Assembly (NCBI RefSeq): GCF_019837165.1
Contig: NZ_JAGYHC010000001.1
Location: 3,658,001-3,722,000, forward strand
Direction of reading: 5' to 3'
DNA length: 64,000 nucleotides
DNA from: Virgibacillus sp. NKC19-3
Lineage (GTDB): Bacteria > Bacillota > Bacilli > Bacillales > Amphibacillaceae
In this document: piece by piece, positions 8,900-17,080 of the stretch
How the letters are laid out: every line of letters begins with the position of its first letter
Position numbering within the stretch: the first letter of the stretch is position 1
Notes under the pieces: generated by a model
What the model was told of the DNA's origin: nothing
Database searches by the model: none
Seen by the model: only the letters and a program-made list of their open reading frames with translations
Translations under genes and position numbers: made by a program

Positions 8900-9015
8900 T
8901 TTCATTCCTCCCTGCTTGTACAATACCCGTTTTAGAAAAAAATAAAGCAATCAATGATGAACGAACGGGACAAACCACCCTTGCTCGCATTTTAACGCAC
9001 TGAGAGACACCTCCA

Positions 9016-9789
9016 TCAAACTTCCTTTTCCTTCTTTCCCGAAGCAAACCACCCGATAATTGCAATACCTACCAACACAACATAAAATAGCCCTTTCCAC
9101 AGGGTTGACTCAGGGAATGTATGCGGGATCCACATGATATCCGGATGTGCGAATACGATGATCGCGAGTTTCACACCGACCCAACCTACAATCAGGAAAG
9201 CTGCAACTTCGAGTCCTGGCCTTTTATGAAGTAAATCGACAAATATATTAGCCGCAAATCGCATAATGATTAAACCAATCATCCCGCCTGCGAATACAAC
9301 GGTAAATTGCCCAGCATCCAAACTCCCAATCGTACCCAGACCTGTTGGCGGAAGTGCTACAGCTAATGCCACAGCTGCTAAAATAGAGTCAACAGCAAAG
9401 GCCAAATCAGCGAATTCTACTTTTACAACCGTCATCCAGAACCCACTGCCCTTTTTCCGGTTTCTTTCCTCAACAGCAGCCGCAGTCTCCCCACGCGCTT
9501 TTGGTTTAAACCGATCATATAAATTCTTAAACGAAATGAATAATAGATAAATCGCCCCCATTGCTTGCACTTGCCAGACGTCTACAAGGAACGAAATGAC
9601 AAATAGTGAGCCAAAACGCAGGACAAAGGCGCCAGCCAGTCCATAAAACAAGGCTTTTTTCCGCCGTTTTTCCGGGAGATGCTTTACCATAATAGCCAGT
9701 ACTAACGCATTATCTGCTGCTAGCAAACCTTCTAAACCTATTAAAATAACCAATACCCATAAATATTCCACCATTAATTCTACACCCAT
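9016..9789 (-). CDS. TerC family membrane protein, manganese-riboswitch controlled
   Basis: 257-residue integral membrane protein of the TerC family (about seven segments). In Bacillus, relatives YkoY and MeeF/MeeY export Mn2+ or help metallate secreted proteins. Acidic residues in membrane segments are visible: GLEGLLAADNALVLA (18-32) and KVEFADLAFAVDSILAAVA (around 123-141), the two DN/DS motifs typical of TerC. A yybP-ykoY-type Mn2+ riboswitch lies directly upstream (9838-9955), which supports a manganese-related role. The C-terminus is a lysine-rich tail (GKKEKEV). Confidence 0.92.
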   Translation of the reverse strand: MGVELMVEYLWVLVILIGLEGLLAADNALVLAIMVKHLPEKRRKKALFYGLAGAFVLRFGSLFVISFLVDVWQVQAMGAIYLLFISFKNLYDRFKPKARGETAAAVEERNRKKGSGFWMTVVKVEFADLAFAVDSILAAVALAVALPPTGLGTIGSLDAGQFTVVFAGGMIGLIIMRFAANIFVDLLHKRPGLEVAAFLIVGWVGVKLAIIVFAHPDIMWIPHTFPESTLWKGLFYVVLVGIAIIGWFASGKKEKEV

Positions 9790-9837
9790 CAGCTTCTCTC
9801 CTCCTATAAGATCGATCTGCTAACAGGTTTTAAAGCA

Positions 9838-9955
9838 TAAAAAAGACCCTTACCCGTTAGCGGTAAAGGTCTCGCAAACAACGCCCGTTGCCAATTAAGC
9901 CGGAGAACTCATCTCGTAATGACGACTTAAATTGTACAGCTACTCCCCTTTAGGA
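9838..9955 (-). promoter_or_regulatory. yybP-ykoY manganese riboswitch with terminator
   Basis: Leader on the minus strand, ending about 50 bp before terC. It contains the conserved 5' segment AAAGGGGAGTAGC (around 9940-9952), the central GAACTCATCTCG complement and the 3' segment GCGAGACCTTTACC. The 3' strand of the aptamer (AGACCTTTACC) can instead pair with GGTAAGGGTCT to form a terminator followed by TTTTTT (9839-9844). This fits transcription control in which Mn2+ binding prevents termination. Confidence 0.93.
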
Positions 9956-10003
9956 AACTACTATTATCTTTATTAAATCCTTTTATGTGTAAATTGTCAA
10001 CTT

Positions 10004-11746
10004 CTATTTTATAGACGCACGTATTTTTTCAATAATGTCATCCATATTTTCCTTTAATGATGCCAGCCTTTCTTTACTATCCGCTAGAGATTGCCCGCGA
10101 ACACCATAATAGCATTTAATTTTAGGCTCTGTCCCGGATGGACGCAGACAAACCCAGCTATCTTTTTCTAATATAAATTTCATCATATTTTCGTTTGGCA
10201 ATTCGATCGTTTCACGTTCACCGGACCCCGTTAATATACGCTCGCCTGCTAAGTAATCTTCTACCTTTTCCACCTTAAAACCGCCAATTTCCGTTAAAGG
10301 AGTTTCCCTAATTTCACTCATAATGGCAGCTATTTGGTCTGACCCTTCTTTTCCTTTTAACGTCAGGGAAGACATCCCTTCCTTATAATAGCCGTGTTTT
10401 TCATATAAATCATGCAGAACGTCGAGCAATGTTTTTCCTTGTTTTTCCCAGTAATAAGCCATTTCACATGCCATTACAGCTACTTGCACAGCATCTTTAT
10501 CCCGGGCAAAGCTACTGATCAGATATCCATAACTTTCTTCGAAGCCGAAGATAAATGTTTCCCCTGTCGCATCAAATTGGTTAATTTTTTCCCCGATAAA
10601 TTTAAAACCTGTTAATGTATCCACCGTTTTTACATTATAAGAATCCGCAATCGATCGGCCCAATTCTGTTGTGACAACGGTTTTTATCATACGGGCTGTT
10701 TGTAATATGACCGGGTCACTATGGGATAAAATATAGTCGAGCAATAAGGAACCCAATTGATTCCCGGTTAAAACCTGATACTCTCCCGCATTGTTTCGAA
10801 CAGCTACGCCCAAACGATCGCCATCAGGGTCTGTGGCGAGTAACATCGATGCACCTTGTTTCTTCCCTTGTTCCATCGCATACGTGAAAGCTTGATGTTC
10901 TTCAGGATTGGGGGATTCCACGGTAGAAAATTCCGGATCCGGCGTTGCCTGATCTTTAACAACATCTACATTGGAAAAATGTAATTGATCCAGTCCTTTC
11001 ATGACAAGCTGATATGCCGTTCCATGCAGCGGTGTGAAAACAATTGGTAACTCTTTTTCCTGTTGTTGCTCCTCAGGTTTTATTTTGGTAATAGCCCTTA
11101 ATTGTTCTAAATAGGCGTTATCAATTTCATTATTTACCCACGTAAGCAATTCTTTTTCTTCCAACACTTCCCTATCCAGTGCAGATACGGTTAGTTCATC
11201 TTCCGTTGCTTGGATCGCATCAATAATCTCACTTGCCTCATCCGGCGTGATTTGTGCCCCATTTTCATTGTATACCTTAAACCCATTATATGCAGGAGGA
11301 TTATGACTTGCGGTTATCATAATACCTGAGGCGGTGCCTAAATAACGCACGGCAAACGATAAAAGCGGTGTCGGACGCGGGGAATCAAACACACTTATCT
11401 TTATTCCATAGGCGCCGAGGACTTTTGCCGCCTCAACCGCAAACTCCCTGGACATATATCTTGAATCATAAGCAATAACAACGCCTCTATCTTTGACGTT
11501 TACACGGTTTTCAAATAAATAGTTTGCCAACCCATTGACAGCCTTACGTACCGTGTAGATATTCATCCGGTTCGTCCCAACCCCTAAGACACCACGCATT
11601 CCACCAGTACCAAAGGTCAACTCTTTATAGAAGGCATCCTCAAGCGTGGCACGATCTTCCTTTAATGTATCCAACTCCTGTTTTAGTGATGCATCAAGAT
11701 TTTCAAATGAATTCCATTTTTGATAAACGTCTTCCCAATTACGCAT
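10004..11746 (-). CDS. pgcA: Phospho-sugar mutase (alpha-phosphoglucomutase / phosphomannomutase)
   Basis: 580-residue cytosolic enzyme of the phosphohexose mutase superfamily that interconverts glucose-6-phosphate and glucose-1-phosphate for glycolipid and wall-polymer synthesis. The four domains are in order: phosphoserine loop TASHNPPAYNGFK with Ser147, metal loop DPDGDRLG (around 305), sugar loop GFEESYGY (around 408) and phosphate loop RPSGTEPK near the C-terminus. Length matches the Bacillus PgcA/YhxB group. It is monocistronic, transcribed away from the AI-2E-type gene. Confidence 0.93.
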   Translation of the reverse strand: MRNWEDVYQKWNSFENLDASLKQELDTLKEDRATLEDAFYKELTFGTGGMRGVLGVGTNRMNIYTVRKAVNGLANYLFENRVNVKDRGVVIAYDSRYMSREFAVEAAKVLGAYGIKISVFDSPRPTPLLSFAVRYLGTASGIMITASHNPPAYNGFKVYNENGAQITPDEASEIIDAIQATEDELTVSALDREVLEEKELLTWVNNEIDNAYLEQLRAITKIKPEEQQQEKELPIVFTPLHGTAYQLVMKGLDQLHFSNVDVVKDQATPDPEFSTVESPNPEEHQAFTYAMEQGKKQGASMLLATDPDGDRLGVAVRNNAGEYQVLTGNQLGSLLLDYILSHSDPVILQTARMIKTVVTTELGRSIADSYNVKTVDTLTGFKFIGEKINQFDATGETFIFGFEESYGYLISSFARDKDAVQVAVMACEMAYYWEKQGKTLLDVLHDLYEKHGYYKEGMSSLTLKGKEGSDQIAAIMSEIRETPLTEIGGFKVEKVEDYLAGERILTGSGERETIELPNENMMKFILEKDSWVCLRPSGTEPKIKCYYGVRGQSLADSKERLASLKENMDDIIEKIRASIK

Positions 11747-11856
11747 ATAAATGTATCCCCCGTTATGTATAGATGGTAAAATCTTAGCATATTTTTTTAT
11801 AATTTGCTATCGGAGCGTTTAATCCAGTCATTTACAGGATAAAATAATTAGTAAAA

Positions 11857-11888
11857 CTTGATAATCGCAAAGCTTTGAGGCGATTATC
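11857..11888. repeat. Inverted repeat between divergent genes
   Basis: Perfect 9-bp arms (GATAATCGC / GCGATTATC) around an 11-nt loop in the divergent pgcA/AI-2E promoter region. No T-run. Could be an operator or RNA hairpin; function unknown. Confidence 0.4.
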
Positions 11889-12015
11889 TTAGTTGCACTT
11901 ATGCAGTTAAGAAATATGGATATATTTTTAACGGCGAAAAAATGCTATCTATCCTTCCTATATTTTTAAAAAACAGGTAGAATGGAAATATATATAAATC
12001 GGACAGAAAGTTGTG

Positions 12016-13116
12016 ATGTACGTGATTCATAAAAAATGGTTCCAGGTTATGGTTTTCTTTATATTCCTTTTTCTATTAATCTGGTTAATTTCGATTACTG
12101 ATTTTATCTTTATTCCAGTAATCCAATTACTGGGGGCAGTTGCATTTCCTATTATTGGAGCCGGCATTCTTTATTATCTAACCAAACCGGTGATGCATTT
12201 ATTCGAACGACTTAAAATCAATCGCATTGTCTCTATTATTCTCGTATTTTTACTACTTATTTTAATTGTATTCTTATTTGTGTTGTATATTTGGCCCATT
12301 GCTGAACGACAGATTACCAATTTAATTCGGGGAATTCCATCGATGGTAAATGCCGTCGAGAACTTTATTGATTATTGGCAGACTAATTACGCAAACATTC
12401 CGGATCAAGTATTGACCGCCATCAGTGATTTTGCCGATGATATCCCATCCCATGTTGAAAATATCATCAACAATCTTTTCGGGTTTATTGGAAGCTTTAT
12501 CGGCCAATTAGTGACGATTATTGCCGGGATTGTGCTAATCCCCTTCTTCCTTTTCTTTATGCTGAAGGATGGAGAAAAATTGGTTCCCTTTATCACACAA
12601 ATTTTTGAAAAGAAAAAAGCGGATAACATACGTAATCTACTACAGAAGATTGATAATGTGTTAACCTCTTTTATCCAAGGTCAGCTCATTGTCAGCTTCT
12701 TCGTTGGTGTCCTGTTATTTATCGGCTATCTCATTATTGGTCTTGATTATGCACTGGCACTTTCGCTGTTTGGAATGATAACAAATGTTATTCCATATCT
12801 CGGTCCATTTATCGCCGTTACGCCGGCACTTATTATCGGAGCAATTCAGGATCCAATGAACCTTATTTGGGTTTCATTAATTATGATCGTTGCCCAACAA
12901 ATTGAAAGTAACTTAATTTCACCAAATGTCATGGGGCAGGCGCTGAATTTACATCCATTAACCATCATAACGGTCATCCTGGCTGCCGGAAGTATTGCAG
13001 GATTTATCGGTATCCTGTTTGCTGTACCGTTCTATGCTGTGCTACGAACCATTATCGTTCATTTTTATGATACCTATTTAGAATCGAAGAAACGTAAACA
13101 AGACGCTTTATTATAA
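12016..13116 (+). CDS. AI-2E family transporter (UPF0118)
   Basis: 366-residue polytopic membrane protein of the AI-2E/UPF0118 exporter family. The N-terminal membrane block (to about residue 95) is followed by a soluble loop rich in Asn and Asp (100-150), and the C-terminal block holds the family's conserved GxxxGxxL...P pattern, seen here as ITNVIPYLGPFIAVTPALIIG and EQ-like QQIESNLISPNVMG. Some relatives act as Na+(Li+)/H+ antiporters; the substrate here is not known. The ribosome site is weak. I chose ATG 12016, but GTG 12013 or GTG 12022 are possible. It appears co-transcribed with the small coiled-coil gene 20 bp downstream. Confidence 0.85.
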   Translation: MYVIHKKWFQVMVFFIFLFLLIWLISITDFIFIPVIQLLGAVAFPIIGAGILYYLTKPVMHLFERLKINRIVSIILVFLLLILIVFLFVLYIWPIAERQITNLIRGIPSMVNAVENFIDYWQTNYANIPDQVLTAISDFADDIPSHVENIINNLFGFIGSFIGQLVTIIAGIVLIPFFLFFMLKDGEKLVPFITQIFEKKKADNIRNLLQKIDNVLTSFIQGQLIVSFFVGVLLFIGYLIIGLDYALALSLFGMITNVIPYLGPFIAVTPALIIGAIQDPMNLIWVSLIMIVAQQIESNLISPNVMGQALNLHPLTIITVILAAGSIAGFIGILFAVPFYAVLRTIIVHFYDTYLESKKRKQDALL

Positions 13117-13135
13117 ATAATGGAGGAGATCACAT

Positions 13136-13318
13136 ATGACGAGACAAGAGTTGGAAGCAAAATTGCAAGAATTGAAATCCGATTATGCTCGTATTCAAGG
13201 GGATATGGATAAATTAGAATATGTGAAAGGAAGAGTTTCCTCCGCAGAAAGGCAGTTGGTCCGGTTGGAGGAGGAAATTGCTTCCATTAATCAGCAGCTT
13301 GAAGATAGAAAAGCGTGA
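13136..13318 (+). CDS. Small coiled-coil protein, SE1832-like
   Basis: 60-residue, highly charged, cysteine-free protein predicted to be almost wholly coiled coil (LEAKLQELKSDYARIQGDMDKLE... LVRLEEEIASINQQL). It matches my recollection of the SE1832 family of Bacillales. The function is unknown. A strong GGAGGAG ribosome site precedes the ATG by 8 nt. It lies 20 bp after the AI-2E-type gene and is closed by a strong terminator, so the two form an operon. Confidence 0.78.
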   Translation: MTRQELEAKLQELKSDYARIQGDMDKLEYVKGRVSSAERQLVRLEEEIASINQQLEDRKA

Positions 13319-13343
13319 GGCTACGGGCCTCACGCCTTTTGTT
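13313..13343 (+). terminator. Rho-independent terminator
   Basis: Perfect 9-bp stem GCGTGAGGC / GCCTCACGC with a 5-nt loop, followed by CTTTTGTTTT. It begins inside the stop region of the SE1832-like gene and ends the AI-2E operon. Confidence 0.9.
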
Positions 13344-13395
13344 TTGCTGATAAATCTTCTACTATAAGGGTTTATACGCTAACGTATAGAGATTC

Positions 13396-15252
13396 CTACT
13401 TATTTTCATTTGTTTTTCGTTGATTTTCCACTCTTGACCGGATTTTTTCTTTTTCTTTTGTGGGTGGTGTTAAACTGACCACTTTATCTCCGATGGCAGG
13501 AACTGTTCGCATTTCCTCTGAATAAAATTTAAGCAATCCGGATGGCTTAATTAAATACAGGAATACAGTAGATTCATCTTTATCCGCAAGATAATTTTTA
13601 TAATTATACTGTGAGGTAAGCGTTGTTTGGCGAAATACATAGCCATTTTTTAGCTTATCATTCAAATCATCCATGGAAAAATTCTTATCAAACAGAATTC
13701 TACCACCGACTTTGGAGACAACCCCACTGGAATAGCCATTATTGAGTTGCGTGTACGGGCTCACTTTAAATACATTGGTCCTGCCGTATTCAGGCATAAA
13801 CGTTGTACATACAAGCGAGTTAAACGCATGATCATCTGTTGCAGCAAGTAAATAATCATATGGTATCGTATCAAGATTATATTCCGTCTGTTCTGAAAGC
13901 ATATTTCCATGATAAACAGGAAGCCCTGCCTCTCGTGCTTTGCGTAAATTTTCCCAGGAAGAATCAACAATAATGACAGGGAATTTTGATTTGGATAGGG
14001 ACTTGGCGAGTTCGACTGTAAATGGATTACTGCCAACAATTAATGCACCAGGTTTCCCTTCCATGGACAGGTTGAGCTTTCTCGCCAGCCAGCTGATGGA
14101 GAAGCCATGTGCCACAACGGTAAAAAACACAAGTGCGAAAGTTAGCGTCGTTAAAATAGACGCATCTTCATAGCCTGCATCTGTTAATACCGTAGCGAAA
14201 TAACCAGACACGGTTAACGCAACAATTCCCCGTGGGGCTATCCAACCAACTAGTGCTTTTTCATTAAATGTTAATCTTGTTCCGATTGTTGATAAAAATA
14301 TAGATAACGGACGAACAATAAACATCATTAACAGCACATATCCAATAATGTTCGGGCTGAAAATATGAAGCAGTGTCTCTGGCTCCAATGAAGCTGTTAG
14401 CATAATAAATATGGTTGAGATTAATAGAATCGATATATTTTCCTTAAAGTGACGCATATCGGAAATCGAACTAATCCCCATGTTTGCAAGCGTAATACCC
14501 ATTGCTGTTACCGACAAGAGCCCTGTTTCATGCATGATTAAATCTGCCCCTGTAAAACAGAAAATGACCACTACGACGACTGCAGGAGACTTCAGAAATT
14601 CAGGGACGTGACCCGTTTCAAACATCCAACCGAGACCCCTGCCACAAGCCCAACCGAAAATCGCAGCAAAAATTGACGCTGCAAAGAATAAGAGAAGAGC
14701 GGACTCATCCGGATTCGAGGCAGTGATAAATACAATAATTTCAAAAGCAAAGACTGCTAGTAAGGCGCCAATGGGGTCAACAATAATACCTTCCCATTTT
14801 AATATCTTTGCAGGTCTTGGTTTCAGCTTGGATTGACGAAGAAGCGGCATAATAACCGTTGGGCCGGTTACGATAAATAGGCCACCAATGACAAACGCTA
14901 CTGCCCAAGACAAGCCGGCTATATAATGAGCCGTTAAGGAGCCAAGGATCCAAGCAATAAATGCACCGACTGTGGATATTCGAAAAACTGGTTTCCCTAG
15001 TCCACGAAGTTCTTTAAAACTCAGATTCAAACTACCTTCAAAAAGAATAATCGCTACCGCTACTGAAATAATCGGACTATATAAGGCACCAAAGTCTTCT
15101 TCAGGATTGATTAAACCAATAATTGGACCAGCCAGCAGGCCTGTGATTGACATGACAACAATTGCGGGTAACCGATATCGCCAAGCCAGCCACTGTGAAC
15201 CAATCCCTAAAAGACCAATCAGTGTTATTTCAAATAATAGAGATGGAATCAT
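13396..15252 (-). CDS. Monovalent cation:proton antiporter, CPA1/NhaP type with C-terminal NAD-binding-like domain
   Basis: 618-residue membrane antiporter. Residues 1-395 carry about 12 transmembrane segments with family motifs ILFEGSLNLSF (67-77), a VTGPTVIMPLL segment, WEGIIVDPIGALLAVFAFE and GWIAPRGIVAL. The C-terminal 200 residues (GALIVGSNPFTVELAKSLSKSKFPVIIVDSS...) form a TrkA-N/RCK-like nucleotide-binding fold, followed by a small TrkA-C-like region. Such proteins exchange Na+ or K+ for H+ in pH and salt homeostasis. Ion choice cannot be read from sequence. The gene stands alone and converges on the AI-2E operon. Confidence 0.9.
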   Translation of the reverse strand: MIPSLLFEITLIGLLGIGSQWLAWRYRLPAIVVMSITGLLAGPIIGLINPEEDFGALYSPIISVAVAIILFEGSLNLSFKELRGLGKPVFRISTVGAFIAWILGSLTAHYIAGLSWAVAFVIGGLFIVTGPTVIMPLLRQSKLKPRPAKILKWEGIIVDPIGALLAVFAFEIIVFITASNPDESALLLFFAASIFAAIFGWACGRGLGWMFETGHVPEFLKSPAVVVVVIFCFTGADLIMHETGLLSVTAMGITLANMGISSISDMRHFKENISILLISTIFIMLTASLEPETLLHIFSPNIIGYVLLMMFIVRPLSIFLSTIGTRLTFNEKALVGWIAPRGIVALTVSGYFATVLTDAGYEDASILTTLTFALVFFTVVAHGFSISWLARKLNLSMEGKPGALIVGSNPFTVELAKSLSKSKFPVIIVDSSWENLRKAREAGLPVYHGNMLSEQTEYNLDTIPYDYLLAATDDHAFNSLVCTTFMPEYGRTNVFKVSPYTQLNNGYSSGVVSKVGGRILFDKNFSMDDLNDKLKNGYVFRQTTLTSQYNYKNYLADKDESTVFLYLIKPSGLLKFYSEEMRTVPAIGDKVVSLTPPTKEKEKIRSRVENQRKTNENK

Positions 15253-15648
15253 TTTCAGACCCCCTTAATTTTGTTCAAACATAGAGACATTCTATAGGTG
15301 AATAAGGGGATTGTAAACAGCTTTTTTGAAAAAAATTAAGATGGTACTCGATTTAAGGATGAGGAAGCTGTGCAACGTTTGCTATGACAACAAACCAGTT
15401 ACTGGTAAGGGAAATATTGTTTTTTTGAGAAAATGGGGACTAAAACGAGATGTTCCCTGATTTATCTGATAATAGGAAGTAATTGCGTGGAATGATGTAC
15501 GTTATGAACCGACTCACATTCTGTTCACTCCAAAAGTGGGTGGAATCCATATGAGATAGGATCAGCCAGTTATTATAGCAACCATCTCGGCAATACTAAT
15601 CTCTACTAGTAGATCGTAACCCATACTTATTCCACCCTGCTTGTCTAT
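15253..15648. other. Intergenic region, no gene
   Basis: About 395 bp between two minus-strand genes. No credible ORF. The arms GGGTGGAAT (near 15537) and ATTCCACCC (near 15630) are exact complements separated by about 85 nt, and could close a structured RNA near the end of the oxidase transcript. I recognise no known RNA family. Confidence 0.35.
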
Positions 15649-16815
15649 TTATCTGGTTCTAGTAAGCATTGAATTATCCAGTTCACTGACCGATTTTCCT
15701 CCAGCTAACGCCATGGTTATGTCCATGTCAGCAATTATGTTTTGTAAGACTTCTGTAACGCCTTGTTCACCTGCTACGGCTAGTCCATACATACATGGCC
15801 TTCCAACAAGTACAGCTTTCGCCCCAAGCGCAATCGCCTTCACAACATCTGCCCCTCTTCTGACTCCACTATCCATCAGCACTGGAATTTGCTCCTGAAC
15901 AACATCACAAATAAGCGGCAAAGCCTCGAGTGCTCCTAGTGCTCCGTCAACCTGGCGACCGCCGTGATTGGAAACAATGATTCCATCTACACCGTATTCC
16001 AATGCCTTTTTGGCATCATCCGGATGCAGGACTCCCTTTAACAGGATAGGTAGGCTGGTATGTTTTCTTAAAAAAGAAATATCATCCCAGGTTAACCCCG
16101 TATTGCCAAAAATTTGTGTCCAATACATAATTGCTGCTGTTGGATCCTCCTCAGGGGATTTCTCCAATTTAGAACGAAACGCTGGATCACTTAAATAATT
16201 TCCAACCCCTTCCCCGATCAGAAACGGTAAATACACATTTTTCAAGTCATATTCACGCCATGCCAGCATTGGCGTATCCAATGTAACAACAATGGCTGAA
16301 TATCCCGCCTTTTCAGCTCGTTGCAGGAAGCTGGCAGTTACATCGGGATCTTTACTCCAATACAGCTGGAACCATTTTGGCGCATCCCCCATCGCTGCTG
16401 CAATTTCCTCCATCGGTTGCGTCGACGCAGAAGAGGCGATGTATGGCACACCCATCTGTACACAGGCTTTAGCCGAAGCCAGTTCTCCATCCGGATGGAT
16501 GATAGACTGTACACCAATAGGAGCATGAAGAATGGGAAAAGGATGCGTATGCCCAAATAATTCAACAGTAATATCGCGATCCTCTACATCTCGCAGCATC
16601 CTTGGGGTGATTTTCCAATGGTGGAATGCCTCTAGATTGGCCTTCATTGTATCCTCCCCACCAGCACCCCCGGCAATATAGTAAAACGGTCCATCTTCCA
16701 GAACTTCACGCGCCTTCGCTTCCCACTCCTCATAAATAACCGGCAGTCTATTTGGGTCGGGATTAAACATCGTTTGATAAATTTTGTATTGAACATCGTT
16801 ACCAATGTTAGACAT
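15649..16815 (-). CDS. FMN-dependent alpha-hydroxy-acid oxidase (lactate 2-monooxygenase-like)
   Basis: 388-residue cytosolic TIM-barrel flavoenzyme oxidising L-2-hydroxy acids such as lactate. The conserved SNHGGRQVDG (around 282-291) holds the catalytic His and an Arg that binds the carboxylate. FMN-binding segments LHAPIGVQ, WFQLYW and DSGVRRGADVVKAIALGAKAVLVGRP are intact. The TMKANLEAFHHWKITPRML start resembles lactate 2-monooxygenases more than glycolate oxidases, so a lactate or related substrate is likely. It is monocistronic and divergent from recQ. Confidence 0.9.
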   Translation of the reverse strand: MSNIGNDVQYKIYQTMFNPDPNRLPVIYEEWEAKAREVLEDGPFYYIAGGAGGEDTMKANLEAFHHWKITPRMLRDVEDRDITVELFGHTHPFPILHAPIGVQSIIHPDGELASAKACVQMGVPYIASSASTQPMEEIAAAMGDAPKWFQLYWSKDPDVTASFLQRAEKAGYSAIVVTLDTPMLAWREYDLKNVYLPFLIGEGVGNYLSDPAFRSKLEKSPEEDPTAAIMYWTQIFGNTGLTWDDISFLRKHTSLPILLKGVLHPDDAKKALEYGVDGIIVSNHGGRQVDGALGALEALPLICDVVQEQIPVLMDSGVRRGADVVKAIALGAKAVLVGRPCMYGLAVAGEQGVTEVLQNIIADMDITMALAGGKSVSELDNSMLTRTR

Positions 16816-17080
16816 TCGTGATTCTCCTTTTGTTTTCGATTTGCATGTTCTGTCTTTATTGCAGCCATGGACAAATACTTACATTTATATTTTAGACAAG
16901 TATATATTTTCATAATTATTACGTCAATATAACTCCAAGAAAACGTAATAATAGAGGCATTTTACGTAAAAAATTACATTTTCAATGCTCTATCCATTAC
17001 TAACATTCTATTTTTAGCCTCTTTCCGTTCATACAGCAATAAATATGTTACCATTAATCTAGGAAAAGGAGGAGCAACAG

